DNA from: an uncultured Aquimarina sp.
GTDB taxonomy: Bacteria > Bacteroidota > Bacteroidia > Flavobacteriales > Flavobacteriaceae
Direction: 5' to 3'
Assembly: GCA_947493035.1 (NCBI GenBank)
Contig: CANLOW010000002.1
Location: forward strand, 1-64,000
Length of the DNA: 64,000 nt
Positions within the stretch are counted from its first letter, which is position 1; each line of letters starts with the position of its first letter. Below, one piece after another: positions 42,548-51,413 of this stretch. A model generated the notes under the pieces. It ran no database searches, had not been told where the DNA came from, and was given only the letters and a program-made list of their open reading frames with translations. The translations under genes were made by a program, and so were the position numbers.

Positions 42548-43810
42548 ATGAAAGATTTATTTGAAAAGATTTATGCCGATAAGGGACCATTAGGGAAATG
42601 GGCTGATCAAGCAGAGGGTTACTTTGTGTTTCCAAAGTTAGAAGGTCCAATTTCTAACAGAATGAAATTTCAAGGAAAAGAAGTAATTACTTGGAGTGTT
42701 AATGATTATTTAGGATTAGCAAATCATCCTGAAGTTCGAAAAGTAGATGCTGAAGCGGCAGCCAAATACGGTTCGGCATATCCAATGGGTGCTCGTATGA
42801 TGAGTGGTCATACAGATTTACATGAGCAATTAGAAAATGAATTAGCCACCTTTGTCAATAAAGAAGCAGCTTATTTGTTAAATTTTGGTTATCAAGGAAT
42901 GGTATCCACGATTGACGCTTTAGTAGGTAAAGATGATGTTATTGTATATGATGTAGATACACATGCATGTATTATTGATGGTGTACGTTTACATGCCGGA
43001 AAGCGTTTTGTATACAAGCATAACGATGTAGAGAGTATCGAGAAAAACTTGAAACGTGCAACAAGGTTGGCTGAGAAAACAGGCGGAGGAATTCTTTTGA
43101 TCTCTGAAGGTGTTTTTGGAATGCGTGGAGAACAAGGGAAATTGAAAGAGATAGTTGCGCTGAAAGAGAAATATAACTTTAGACTTTTTGTTGATGATGC
43201 TCATGGTTTTGGTACTTTAGGTGCTACTGGAGCAGGTACAGGAGAGGAGCAAGGGGTGCAAGATGATATTGATGTTTACTTTGCTACTTTTGCTAAATCT
43301 ATGGCAAGTACAGGAGCATTTATAGCTGCTGATCGACAGGTAATGGATTATTTAAAATATAATCTTCGTTCTCAAATGTTTGCCAAATCATTGCAAATGC
43401 AGTTGGTAGAAGGAGCATTGAAGCGTTTGGATATGTTACGCACAATGCCCGAATTAAAAGAAAAACTTTGGGAAAACGTAAATGCATTACAAGGAGGGCT
43501 TAAAGATCGAGGTTTTGATATTGGTACTACGCAAACATGTGTAACTCCAGTATACTTGAAAGGAAGTATCCCAGAAGCTATGGCCTTGGTAAAAGATTTA
43601 CGTGAGAATCATGGTGTATTCTGTTCTATTGTTACTTATCCTGTAATTCCAAAAGGATTAATTTTACTGCGCTTGATTCCTACAGCTTCTCACACATTAG
43701 AAGATGTAGCAGATACTTTAGTAGCATTTTCTGAAATTAGAGAAAAGTTAGAGACTGGAGTTTATAAGCGATTAACAGCTGCTTTAGTAGAGGAAATGGG
43801 AGAGTTTTAA
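42548..43810 (+). CDS. Alpha-oxoamine synthase (8-amino-7-oxononanoate/serine palmitoyl type), possible cysteate acyltransferase
   Basis: A 420-residue fold-type I PLP enzyme. Visible landmarks: SVNDYLGLANHP (residues 50-61), DTHACIIDGVRLHAGKR, VDDAHGFGTLG (residues 215-225) and the PLP lysine Lys250 in FATFAKSMASTGAF. These enzymes condense an amino acid with an acyl-CoA or acyl-ACP: serine for sphingolipids, alanine for biotin, cysteate for capnine-type sulfonolipids. Bacteroidota commonly use it for sphingolipids or sulfonolipids; proximity to a cysteine-synthase-like gene favours the latter. Biotin synthesis is less likely, as no bio neighbours are present. Confidence 0.85.
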   Translation: MKDLFEKIYADKGPLGKWADQAEGYFVFPKLEGPISNRMKFQGKEVITWSVNDYLGLANHPEVRKVDAEAAAKYGSAYPMGARMMSGHTDLHEQLENELATFVNKEAAYLLNFGYQGMVSTIDALVGKDDVIVYDVDTHACIIDGVRLHAGKRFVYKHNDVESIEKNLKRATRLAEKTGGGILLISEGVFGMRGEQGKLKEIVALKEKYNFRLFVDDAHGFGTLGATGAGTGEEQGVQDDIDVYFATFAKSMASTGAFIAADRQVMDYLKYNLRSQMFAKSLQMQLVEGALKRLDMLRTMPELKEKLWENVNALQGGLKDRGFDIGTTQTCVTPVYLKGSIPEAMALVKDLRENHGVFCSIVTYPVIPKGLILLRLIPTASHTLEDVADTLVAFSEIREKLETGVYKRLTAALVEEMGEF

Positions 43811-43833
43811 TTCTCCTTTTCACGGCCATATAT

Positions 43834-43872
43834 AAAAAATCGTCTAGGAAGTAAATTCCTAGACGATTTTTT
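43834..43872. terminator. Bidirectional terminator hairpin
   Basis: AAAAAATCGTCTAGGAA and its complement TTCCTAGACGATTTTTT surround a five-base loop (GTAAA). It lies just after the oxoamine synthase gene, with A and T tracts that allow termination in both directions. Confidence 0.9.
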
Positions 43873-44172
43873 CATGCTTTAGATTAAGTTAAACTAATGT
43901 GTGTTTAATAGTAATTTTAACCCGATTTAAGCATTAGGATTTCGTTATGAGACTGTGATATACAATAAATACTAGTGTTTTATTAATTTCAGTGTAGCAT
44001 CGTTATAGTTAATTTAAAAAATACAGTTTGCAATAATATTTGCAGTAGATCACAGGCGGAATAAATTTTCTAATGCATAGAGCGGGTTTAACAAATAACA
44101 TTTCTTGAGTTGAGGGAATTCATTGTAATAATGAATTTATAGATGATAAATCTTTATTAGTTGTTATAAAAA
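43873..44172. other. Intergenic region without a recognised gene
   Basis: AT-rich sequence between two terminators that end converging genes. I see no coding frame, repeat or RNA gene in it. Confidence 0.5.
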
Positions 44173-44201
44173 AATGAGACTACCTAAAGGGTAGCCTCAT
44201 T
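44173..44201 (-). terminator. Rho-independent terminator of the surface protein gene
   Basis: On the minus strand, AATGAGGCTACCC and GGTAGTCTCATT form a stem with a short loop and are followed by a T tract. It lies about 70 bp beyond the stop of the gene at 44274. Confidence 0.85.
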
Positions 44202-44273
44202 AAATTTTAACTGAATATTGTATATCGGATTTGTATCAAAATTTATACAATGATTGGTTAATTTTGAAAATCA

Positions 44274-47200
44274 TTATTGAGTTATGATCTGTTCATTTTT
44301 GCTCCATCCATTACCTATAACTTTTAATATGTACATACTTTCAGGTAAGAAAGTACAATGTCTTCCTAAATTTATATCAAAATAGTTACAACCTTCATCT
44401 AAACTGATAGTACTTTCAGGTCCAATTCTAGATCCATCAATTCTATAGAAAGTATATGTAATATCTTGTGATTGATCAACTGCTAGACTGACATTTAATG
44501 TTCCTTGACTAGCAACAGGGTTAGGGACAACATCTATTAAATATTGATTAGCTAAACATGGATCTATTTCTACCTCTACAGTAACATCGTCTGATTTAGT
44601 ACAAGTTCTAGAGTTTACAGTAATGGTATATGTAGTTGTTTCATTAGGGGAAACTTCAATAGACTTAGTTTTCTCACCTGTCGACCATAGGTATTTTGCG
44701 ATATCATCAGTACCGACTGCTGTTAATGTTACAGTTTCACCTTGTTCAATGATTTGATCATCCCCAGCGTCTATTTTTGTGTCATTAACAAATACATCAG
44801 TCATTGCCATTACTTCACATCCATCAATAGTTCCTGTAACTTGATACCATGTTACAGTATCTGTTGGGCTTACGGTAATACTTCTAGTAGTTTCACCAGA
44901 CTTCCATAAATAGCTATCAGCTAAAGGTGCCGTGATTGTTACAGATTCTCCTAAACAGATATCATAATGTGGAGGGTCAAAAGTAAAGTCAGGTTTGTTT
45001 ATCGTTACTGTTACGTCATCCGATTTGGTACAAGTTCTAGAGTTTACAGTAACTGTATAGGTAGTCGTTTCAGTAGGGGATACCTCTATAGATTTAGTTT
45101 TTTCACCTGTCGACCATAGGTATTTTGCGATATCATCAGTACCAACTGCTGTTAATGTTACAGTTTCACCTTCGCAGATTATTTGATCATCCCCAGCATC
45201 TATTCTTGTGTCATTAACAAATACATCAGTCATTGCCATTACTTCGCATCCATCAATAGTTCCTGTAACTTGATACCATGTTACAGTATCTGTTGGGCTT
45301 ACGGTAATACTTCTAGTAGTTTCACCAGACTTCCATAAATAGCTATCAGCTAAAGGTGCTGTGACTGTCACAGATTCTCCTAAACAGATATCATAATGTG
45401 GAGGGTCAAAAGTAAAGTCAGGTTTGTTTATCGTTACTGTTACGTCATCCGATTTGGCACAAGTTCTAGAGTTTACAGTAACTGTATAGGTAGTAGTTTC
45501 AGTAGGGGATACCTCTATAGATTTAGTTTTTTCACCTGTCGACCATAAGTATTTTGCGATATCATCAGTACCAACTGCTGTTAATGTTACAGTTTCACCT
45601 TCGCAGATTATTTGATCATCCCCAGCATCTATTCTTGTATCATTAACAAATACATCAGTCATTGCCATTACTTCGCATCCATCAATAGTTCCTGTAACTT
45701 GATACCATGTTACAGTATCTGTTGGGCTTACGGTAATACTTCTAGTAGTTTCACCAGACTTCCATAAATAGCTATCAGCTAAAGGTGCCGTGATTGTTAC
45801 AGATTCTCCTAAACAGATATCATAATGTGGAGGGTCAAAATTAAAGTCAGGTTTATTTATCGTTACTGTTACGTCATCCGATTTGGTACAAGTTCTAGAG
45901 TTTACAGTAACTGTATAGGTAGTAGTTTCAGTAGGGGATACCTCTATAGATTTAGTTTTTTCACCTGTCGACCATAAGTATTTTGCGATATCATCAGTAC
46001 CAACTGCTGTTAATGTTACAGTTTCACCTTCGCAGATTATTTGATTATCCCCAGCATCTATTCTTGTATCATTAACAAATACATCAGTCATTGCCATTAC
46101 TTCGCATCCATCAATAGTTCCTGTAACTTGATACCATGTTACAGTATCTGTTGGGCTTACTGTAATACTTCTAGTAGTTTCACCAGATTTCCATAAATAG
46201 CTATCAGCTAAAGGTGCCGTGATTGTTACAGATTCTCCTAAACAGATATCATAATGTGGAGGATCAAAAGTGAAATCTGGTTTCTTAACAGTTACTGTTA
46301 TTTCATCACTTGCAGTACAGTCAAATTCACTAGCAGTTACTGAGTAAACTGTAGTTTCTTCAGGAGTTACATTAATAGTTGTAGTTGTTTCACCAGTGGA
46401 CCATAAGAAGTCTCCATTTCCTGTAGCTGTTAATGTCACACTTTCACCATCGCAAATAGATAAATCATCTCCTACACTTACTGTAGCATTATTTACATTT
46501 ACAGTAGCTTCCGTAGTTGCTTTACAGCCATTATTATTTGTTAATGTTACTTGGTAACTTGTAGTCTCTTCTGGGTTTACATTGATGGAAGAAGTAGTTT
46601 CTCCTGTTGACCATAAGAATGATCCTTCTCCAATTGCAGTAAGTGTAGTAGTTTCTCCTAAGCATATAGTTTTATTGTCAACAGTTACTTCAGCATCATT
46701 GACTGTTATAGCTATACTTTCAACTACTTCACAACCAAATTTATTGATTAATGTAACGTTGTAAGTTGTATCAATTGTTGGGTTTACTTCTATAGAATTA
46801 GTTGTTTCAGCAGTAGACCATAACAATTCTCCATTTCCTGTTGCTGTTAATGTTATAGAATCTCCTTTACAAATAGACTGATCCTCACTAACGATTACTT
46901 CAGCTTTTTCTCCTTCTAAGACTACTGTTTCAAGTTCTGTTTCACAATCCCCATTACCCCATTTTGTCGATAATTTATAAGTTCCGGGTTCTAAATTTTC
47001 GAAACTATATGATTTTGTCCAATCTCCAACACTTATGAAATTTTGTCCTCCATCAATAGAAAATTGAATATGTGTTCTTTCAGGGATATTTTCGAAAGTA
47101 AATGTAATAGCTCCTTTTAAACTTAGGCAATCAACATCAGTAATAACTACAGTTGGATTTGGTGCTCTATAAGTATGAATATCAACAACATTTGAAAACA

Positions 47201-48533
47201 CATAATTATCTGTTCCCTTTCTTTTTACAGCTCGTCTATACCATTTTGAGCCAATTTCTGTAAATGGAGGTAGATAATCTTTCTCAATAGCTCCAATTAT
47301 ATTTTTCCATTGTCCGCCTGTATCAGATTTAATTTGCCATTGGTATATAACAGATGAAGTATCATTGGTAGTGACTTCGGTTCCTGTTAATATTTCTGGT
47401 TGAAAAGCTCCACAGTTAACTTGTGTTCGTGTAATAATACCAGGCTTTAAAGGGGTACATTGCTTTTCAATTTTTATAGCGTCTAGGGTTGTTTTACAAT
47501 CTCCATTACCCCACATAGTTATTAATTGATAATTTCCTACGCTTAGGTCACTAAAAGTATATGATTTAGAATTGTCTTTTACAGAAATAAAATTTAGACC
47601 ATTGTCTATAGAGAATTTAATATGAGTTCTTTCTGGTACATCGTTAAATTTGAAAATAATTTCCCCAGTATTAAGAATACAATTTGCGTTTGTTACTTCT
47701 ACTGTAGGGTTTGGTGGTCTTTTAGCATGTATATCTATTACGTTAGAGTATTTATAGCTATTAGTACCTTTTCTTTTAACGGCTCTTCGATACCAACGAG
47801 AACCTATAGTAGCGTATTCCGGAGTGTAGTCTTTTGCATTTGCATTTGTAATATTTTCCCAGTTGGCATTCATACTTTTCTTGACTTGCCATTGATATAT
47901 TATTGAAGCTCCATCACTAGATTTAGCGATTGTTCCAATTATTCTATTAGGTTGAAAAGGACCACAATTTACTTGAGTTTCACTTATTTTTCCAGGATTT
48001 ATATAGAATTGTAAATGATTTCTATTTATATTAAAACGCTCCCAAGGTCCTATTTTGGGTCGATTACACATCATAGGTTTTTTTCCATCTTCAGAAGAGA
48101 TGTACAGACCATTATTTCCTTTAAAGGCTACATGATTATTTCCTAAATCGACAATTTGAAATTTTTCCCACAAACCAATGCGGTGTCTATTACAAGTTAT
48201 CGGTTTTTTTCCATTTTCAGATGAAACAAATTTTCCATTAGATCCTTTTATGGCTACTTTTCCGTTGCTTAAATAAATTAAAACGAATTTTTCCCATTCT
48301 CCAGCTGAAGACCTATTAGCTTTCATTGGAATATTTCCATTTTCAGAAGAAATAAATTTACCATTATTTGCTTTTAGACTAATAATGGTACCTGTGTTAG
48401 GATTAGTTTGTATTGTGTTTTTATCTACTTCAGCATGCAAAGTAGAAAGACTTGAAATTGAAAGAATAAACATCAGAAGAAAGCTTAGGCTTCTTAATCG
48501 ATGTTTAAAATTTACTAGTGTATTTTGTTTCAT
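44274..48533 (-). CDS. Large T9SS-exported surface protein with fascin-like repeats and tandem adhesive modules
   Basis: A 1419-residue protein. Signal peptide at residues 1-35 (RSLSFLLMFILSISSLSTLH). Three fascin-like repeats follow (about 45-165: KFISSENGNIPMKANRSS, KFVSSENGKKPITCNRH, YISSEDGKKPMMCNRPK). Two similar 178-residue modules come next (start GPFQPNRIIGT and GAFQPEILTGT), then short Ig-like modules (SICKGDSITLTATGNGELLW). Four near-identical 143-residue repeats follow (about residues 745-1320, each with PHYDICLGESVTITAPLADS). The last 90 residues form a type IX secretion sorting domain (VVPNPVASQGTLNVSL, GCNYFDINL, ESMYILKVIG). It is probably a cell-surface adhesin. Confidence 0.9.
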   Translation of the reverse strand: MKQNTLVNFKHRLRSLSFLLMFILSISSLSTLHAEVDKNTIQTNPNTGTIISLKANNGKFISSENGNIPMKANRSSAGEWEKFVLIYLSNGKVAIKGSNGKFVSSENGKKPITCNRHRIGLWEKFQIVDLGNNHVAFKGNNGLYISSEDGKKPMMCNRPKIGPWERFNINRNHLQFYINPGKISETQVNCGPFQPNRIIGTIAKSSDGASIIYQWQVKKSMNANWENITNANAKDYTPEYATIGSRWYRRAVKRKGTNSYKYSNVIDIHAKRPPNPTVEVTNANCILNTGEIIFKFNDVPERTHIKFSIDNGLNFISVKDNSKSYTFSDLSVGNYQLITMWGNGDCKTTLDAIKIEKQCTPLKPGIITRTQVNCGAFQPEILTGTEVTTNDTSSVIYQWQIKSDTGGQWKNIIGAIEKDYLPPFTEIGSKWYRRAVKRKGTDNYVFSNVVDIHTYRAPNPTVVITDVDCLSLKGAITFTFENIPERTHIQFSIDGGQNFISVGDWTKSYSFENLEPGTYKLSTKWGNGDCETELETVVLEGEKAEVIVSEDQSICKGDSITLTATGNGELLWSTAETTNSIEVNPTIDTTYNVTLINKFGCEVVESIAITVNDAEVTVDNKTICLGETTTLTAIGEGSFLWSTGETTSSINVNPEETTSYQVTLTNNNGCKATTEATVNVNNATVSVGDDLSICDGESVTLTATGNGDFLWSTGETTTTINVTPEETTVYSVTASEFDCTASDEITVTVKKPDFTFDPPHYDICLGESVTITAPLADSYLWKSGETTRSITVSPTDTVTWYQVTGTIDGCEVMAMTDVFVNDTRIDAGDNQIICEGETVTLTAVGTDDIAKYLWSTGEKTKSIEVSPTETTTYTVTVNSRTCTKSDDVTVTINKPDFNFDPPHYDICLGESVTITAPLADSYLWKSGETTRSITVSPTDTVTWYQVTGTIDGCEVMAMTDVFVNDTRIDAGDDQIICEGETVTLTAVGTDDIAKYLWSTGEKTKSIEVSPTETTTYTVTVNSRTCAKSDDVTVTINKPDFTFDPPHYDICLGESVTVTAPLADSYLWKSGETTRSITVSPTDTVTWYQVTGTIDGCEVMAMTDVFVNDTRIDAGDDQIICEGETVTLTAVGTDDIAKYLWSTGEKTKSIEVSPTETTTYTVTVNSRTCTKSDDVTVTINKPDFTFDPPHYDICLGESVTITAPLADSYLWKSGETTRSITVSPTDTVTWYQVTGTIDGCEVMAMTDVFVNDTKIDAGDDQIIEQGETVTLTAVGTDDIAKYLWSTGEKTKSIEVSPNETTTYTITVNSRTCTKSDDVTVEVEIDPCLANQYLIDVVPNPVASQGTLNVSLAVDQSQDITYTFYRIDGSRIGPESTISLDEGCNYFDINLGRHCTFLPESMYILKVIGNGWSKNEQIITQ
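44570..46290 (-). repeat. Four tandem 429 bp repeats inside the surface protein gene
   Basis: The unit encodes 143 residues with blocks such as LWKSGETTRSITVSPTDTVT and LWSTGEKTKSIEVSP. Copies differ by only a few synonymous or single-residue changes (for example DNQ/DDQ, TCTK/TCAK), so the array is recent or kept uniform by recombination. Copy number may vary between strains, and assemblers can collapse it. Confidence 0.9.
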
Positions 48534-48952
48534 TTTTAAATAATTTTAATGTGATATTTAAATTTGATCGAAAATTAGCCATTCATAACATTTTCAAAAA
48601 CTTATATGCTAAAAAAACGTTAAAATGAAATTAGAATTCTTTTAAGTGATTGTAAGAATAGAAGTCTACTTACATTTTTTATAAAAATGTAAGATTAAAT
48701 AGGCAATAAAGTACAAGCTTCTTAAATTTAGTGGATTAACAAGTGTTTTACTTCTTTGAATATAGATAAAAGATCAATATTTATAGCTGTAATGCTTTTA
48801 ACATATTTAGTGATGGAAATTTCCTTCAATTAAATTAAAGGAGATACCTAAATAATACAAACTAAAAATTAATACAAAAAAGAAACTGTAATATAATAGT
48901 AATTGATGAAAATTTTACTTGATCTATACAAAGTCTAAGTAAGTATAAAAAC
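48534..48952. other. Intergenic region upstream of the surface protein gene
   Basis: No gene or RNA is visible. It should contain the promoter of the T9SS protein gene on the minus strand, but I cannot place its elements reliably. Confidence 0.4.
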
Positions 48953-48983
48953 AAAAAAACCTTGCAGAAGCAAGGTTTTTTTT
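48953..48983. terminator. Stem-loop terminator beside tRNA-Ser
   Basis: AACCTTGC and GCAAGGTT with a short AGAA loop, bordered by A and T runs on both sides. It would end transcription of the minus-strand tRNA gene directly. Confidence 0.85.
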
Positions 48984-48984
48984 G

Positions 48985-49069
48985 CGGTGAAAGAGGGATT
49001 CGAACCCCCGGAGGTGTGACCCTCAACGGTTTTCAAGACCGCCGCATTCGACCACTCTGCCATTTCACC
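48985..49069 (-). tRNA. tRNA-Ser (anticodon TGA)
   Basis: Read on the minus strand it starts GGTGAAATGGCAGAGTGG. The acceptor stem GGTGAAA pairs with TTTCACC at the 3' end, the anticodon loop is CTTGAAA with anticodon TGA, a long variable arm is present (AGGGTCACACCTCC, typical of serine tRNAs) and the T loop is GTTCGAATC. The discriminator is G; CCA is not encoded. Length 85 nt. Confidence 0.97.
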
Positions 49070-49189
49070 AGCTTTCGAAGCGTTCCTAGCATTACTGCTA
49101 GGCGGGTGCAAATATACAACCCTTTTTTAGTTTGGCAAATAAAATATTGAGAAAATGTATTATTTTTATTGAGTATTTTTAATTCTGCT

Positions 49190-50257
49190 ATGTTGAGTAA
49201 TTGTAAGTATTTGGTATATACACAGATAGTGTTTTTTGTTTTTTTCTGTTCTTGTAAAAGTTTAAATGAAGAAGATATTAATAATGAGATTTCTGATTAC
49301 ACTAAGAAAAAAGATATAGTTATTAGTCCTCAAATTTTAAATTTGAGTCAACAAATTTCTACAAAAGCATTAAAGGAAAATATAAAAATTCTTTCACATG
49401 ATTCGATGAAAGGGCGAATGACAGGGAGTATTGGTCAAAAAAAAGCAGCTAAATTTATAAAAGAGCTTTATATAAAAGAGTCCATTTCCTCACCTCAAGG
49501 AAAAGGGTATTATCAGATAATTCCAAGAGAATATTTTAAGAGAGAATTGGAAGATGCTTCAGAGAATGTTGTTGCTTACATTGAAGGGACCAAATTAAAG
49601 GATGAAGTTATTGTAATCTCAGCCCATTATGATCATTTAGGAGTAAACACGAAAGGAGAAGTTTTTAATGGAGCTGATGATAATGGTTCAGGAACGGCAG
49701 CTTTAATTGAACTAGCTAAGTTATTTCAAAAAGCTAAAAATGATGGTTATGGGTCTAAAAGAAGTATTTTGTTTTTACATGTTACGGGGGAAGAAATAGG
49801 CTTATATGGTTCGAAATATTATGTAGAAAATGCTTTTTTCCCTTTATCAAAAACTATTACAAATTTAAACGTAGATATGATTGGTAGGGTAGATGATAAA
49901 TATGCGAACGCTCCAGAATATTTGTATTTAGTGGGTAGTGACAAATTGAGTCAAGAGCTGCATGATATCAATGAATCTATAAACGCTTCATATGTAGGGC
50001 TAAAACTAGATTATAAATTTAATAGCCCAGATGATCCTTTACGAATCTTCTATAGGAGCGATCATTTTAATTTTGCTAAAAATGATATTCCTGTAATATT
50101 CTTTTTTAGTGGATTACACAAAGACTATCATAAAATAACTGATACCTTCGATAAAATAGAATTTGATTTAATTAAGAAAAGAAGTCAATTGATATTTTTA
50201 ACAGCATGGGAATTAGCAAATATGCCTTCTCGGGTAACTATAAATAGAAGTAATTAG
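49190..50257 (+). CDS. M28-family metallopeptidase, likely lipoprotein
   Basis: A 355-residue protein from the ATG at 49190 (MLSNCKYLVYTQIVFFVFFC). A hydrophobic signal with cysteines (VFFCSCKS) suggests lipid attachment. The M28 zinc-peptidase domain shows the metal ligands in HYDHLG (His), NGADDNGSGTAALIE (Asp), VTGEEIGLYGSKYY (Glu pair), LNVDMIGR (Asp) and DYHKITDTFDKI (His). It would cleave peptides or free amino-terminal residues outside the cell or in the periplasm. The tRNA and terminator upstream separate it from the left region. Confidence 0.9.
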   Translation: MLSNCKYLVYTQIVFFVFFCSCKSLNEEDINNEISDYTKKKDIVISPQILNLSQQISTKALKENIKILSHDSMKGRMTGSIGQKKAAKFIKELYIKESISSPQGKGYYQIIPREYFKRELEDASENVVAYIEGTKLKDEVIVISAHYDHLGVNTKGEVFNGADDNGSGTAALIELAKLFQKAKNDGYGSKRSILFLHVTGEEIGLYGSKYYVENAFFPLSKTITNLNVDMIGRVDDKYANAPEYLYLVGSDKLSQELHDINESINASYVGLKLDYKFNSPDDPLRIFYRSDHFNFAKNDIPVIFFFSGLHKDYHKITDTFDKIEFDLIKKRSQLIFLTAWELANMPSRVTINRSN

Positions 50258-50701
50258 AAAAATAACTTCAACTAGTTTATTTCTTTTTTAAACTAAAAAC
50301 GGAGAACTATTAAGTTCTCCGTTTTCTCAACACAAATCATTTTAATTTCGGGGCTTAATCTAAAATTAAAACATTAACTCTAACTTAAAATCAATCAACT
50401 ATTGTTTATTGGGAACAATAATATCTTATACAAATATAAAGCGTATTAGTCTAGTAACCAAACTTTTTTGCGTTTTATCTGCAAAATTTAACACTTTAAC
50501 GTTATTCTAAGGTTGTAGTGAATTGATTGTTTTTTAGTCACTAAGTGATTTTGTAACGATTTAGTGCTACTAATTGTAACTAGTTAATATTTAGAGATGT
50601 TCATTTTTCTAAGTAGAATATTCGTGTTTTATAAGAAGAGTAGATTAATATTATTTCAACAACATTAATTTATTTACAAAGCGCAATAATTTACGAAAAC
50701 A
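50258..50701. other. Non-coding stretch with terminator, otherwise empty
   Basis: It contains the terminator at 50296-50325 and AT-rich sequence with no credible gene. Confidence 0.45.
50296..50325 (+). terminator. Rho-independent terminator of the M28 peptidase gene
   Basis: AAAACGGAGAA and TTCTCCGTTTT form an eleven-base stem with a short loop, 38 bp after the peptidase stop. Confidence 0.9.
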
Positions 50702-51013
50702 AAAGTCAAAGTGGTTGGAGCTGATGCCATTTATGCTACCAATACTAATCAAAAATTCATTACTCAAAATAATATTAAAACAGACTTCAAGCGAAAAGGC
50801 AAATTACCCGTAGGATACAAAAATGAAAAGTTGCTTAAAAAGCAAATCACTAAATAAAGAGCCACTAGACTAGAAGGAAGCTTCGGTAAAGAAAAGTAAT
50901 ACTATCATCTCAAAAAGAATGAAATACACTGGATCTTCTTCGGAATTCACACTGCTAATGCTTTAGAAATAGGAAGAAGGATACAGAGCAATAGTAGAGA
51001 GAAAGTAGCCTAA
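50702..51013 (+). pseudogene. Remnant of a DDE transposase (IS1182/IS5-like)
   Basis: A 104-codon frame interrupted by two TAA codons reads VGADAIYATNTNQKFITQNN, then TRLEGSFGKEK and HWIFFGIHTANALEI. The pattern of an Asp-containing GADAIYA strand followed by RLEGSFGxxK with a glutamate is that of the catalytic core of DDE transposases of the IS1182/IS5 group. Both ends of the element are missing, so it is a dead insertion-sequence scar between two chromosomal genes. Confidence 0.75.
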
Positions 51014-51413
51014 TTTTTTTAAGAATAAAATTTAATGGGAATGGTATGTCTTGATCTGACTGAAAAATATAAATCTTTCTAAAAAACACTGGAAAAAAGA
51101 AACCCGAGAAATGAATCTAATCAAATCTCGGATTTTATATCGGCAATTTTCAAAACTGTTCTGTTTTCTGAATGCGCCTATGTATAAAACTTGTTTGTTA
51201 TAACAGAAGAAATTGATGTATTTCAAAAATAAAATGATTTTGTGTTTTTGGTGTATTATTGAAACACGAGATGATAGAAGATATATTTAGATATATCAAT
51301 TGTCAATCAGTAAATTAAGACTGTAGAAAAGACCTTAATTTACTGATTGATTTAGATTGTGTTGCACAATCTTTTGTCTGATTTTTTTGTGTTAGACTCT
51401 TATTGAATTCTAT
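51014..51413. other. Non-coding stretch downstream of the SulP gene
   Basis: No gene is visible. It contains the near-perfect dyad at 51305-51349 and another weak dyad around 51101-51138 (CCCGAGA ... TCTCGGA). Confidence 0.45.
51305..51349. terminator. Perfect inverted repeat after the SulP gene
   Basis: AATCAGTAAATTAAG and its exact complement CTTAATTTACTGATT flank a 15-base loop. It lies about 65 bp beyond the minus-strand stop of the transporter gene and could act as a terminator or mRNA 3' stabiliser; no T tract is present. Confidence 0.5.

Noticed and set aside
48985..49069. tRNA-Ser as an attachment site for a mobile element
   Set aside because: No direct repeat of the tRNA 3' end and no integrase gene beside it were found; the recombinase is about 17 kb away with its own site.
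51032..51226. Minus-strand frame between the IS remnant and the SulP gene
   Set aside because: No start context, no conserved motif, and it runs across stem-loops; probably chance.
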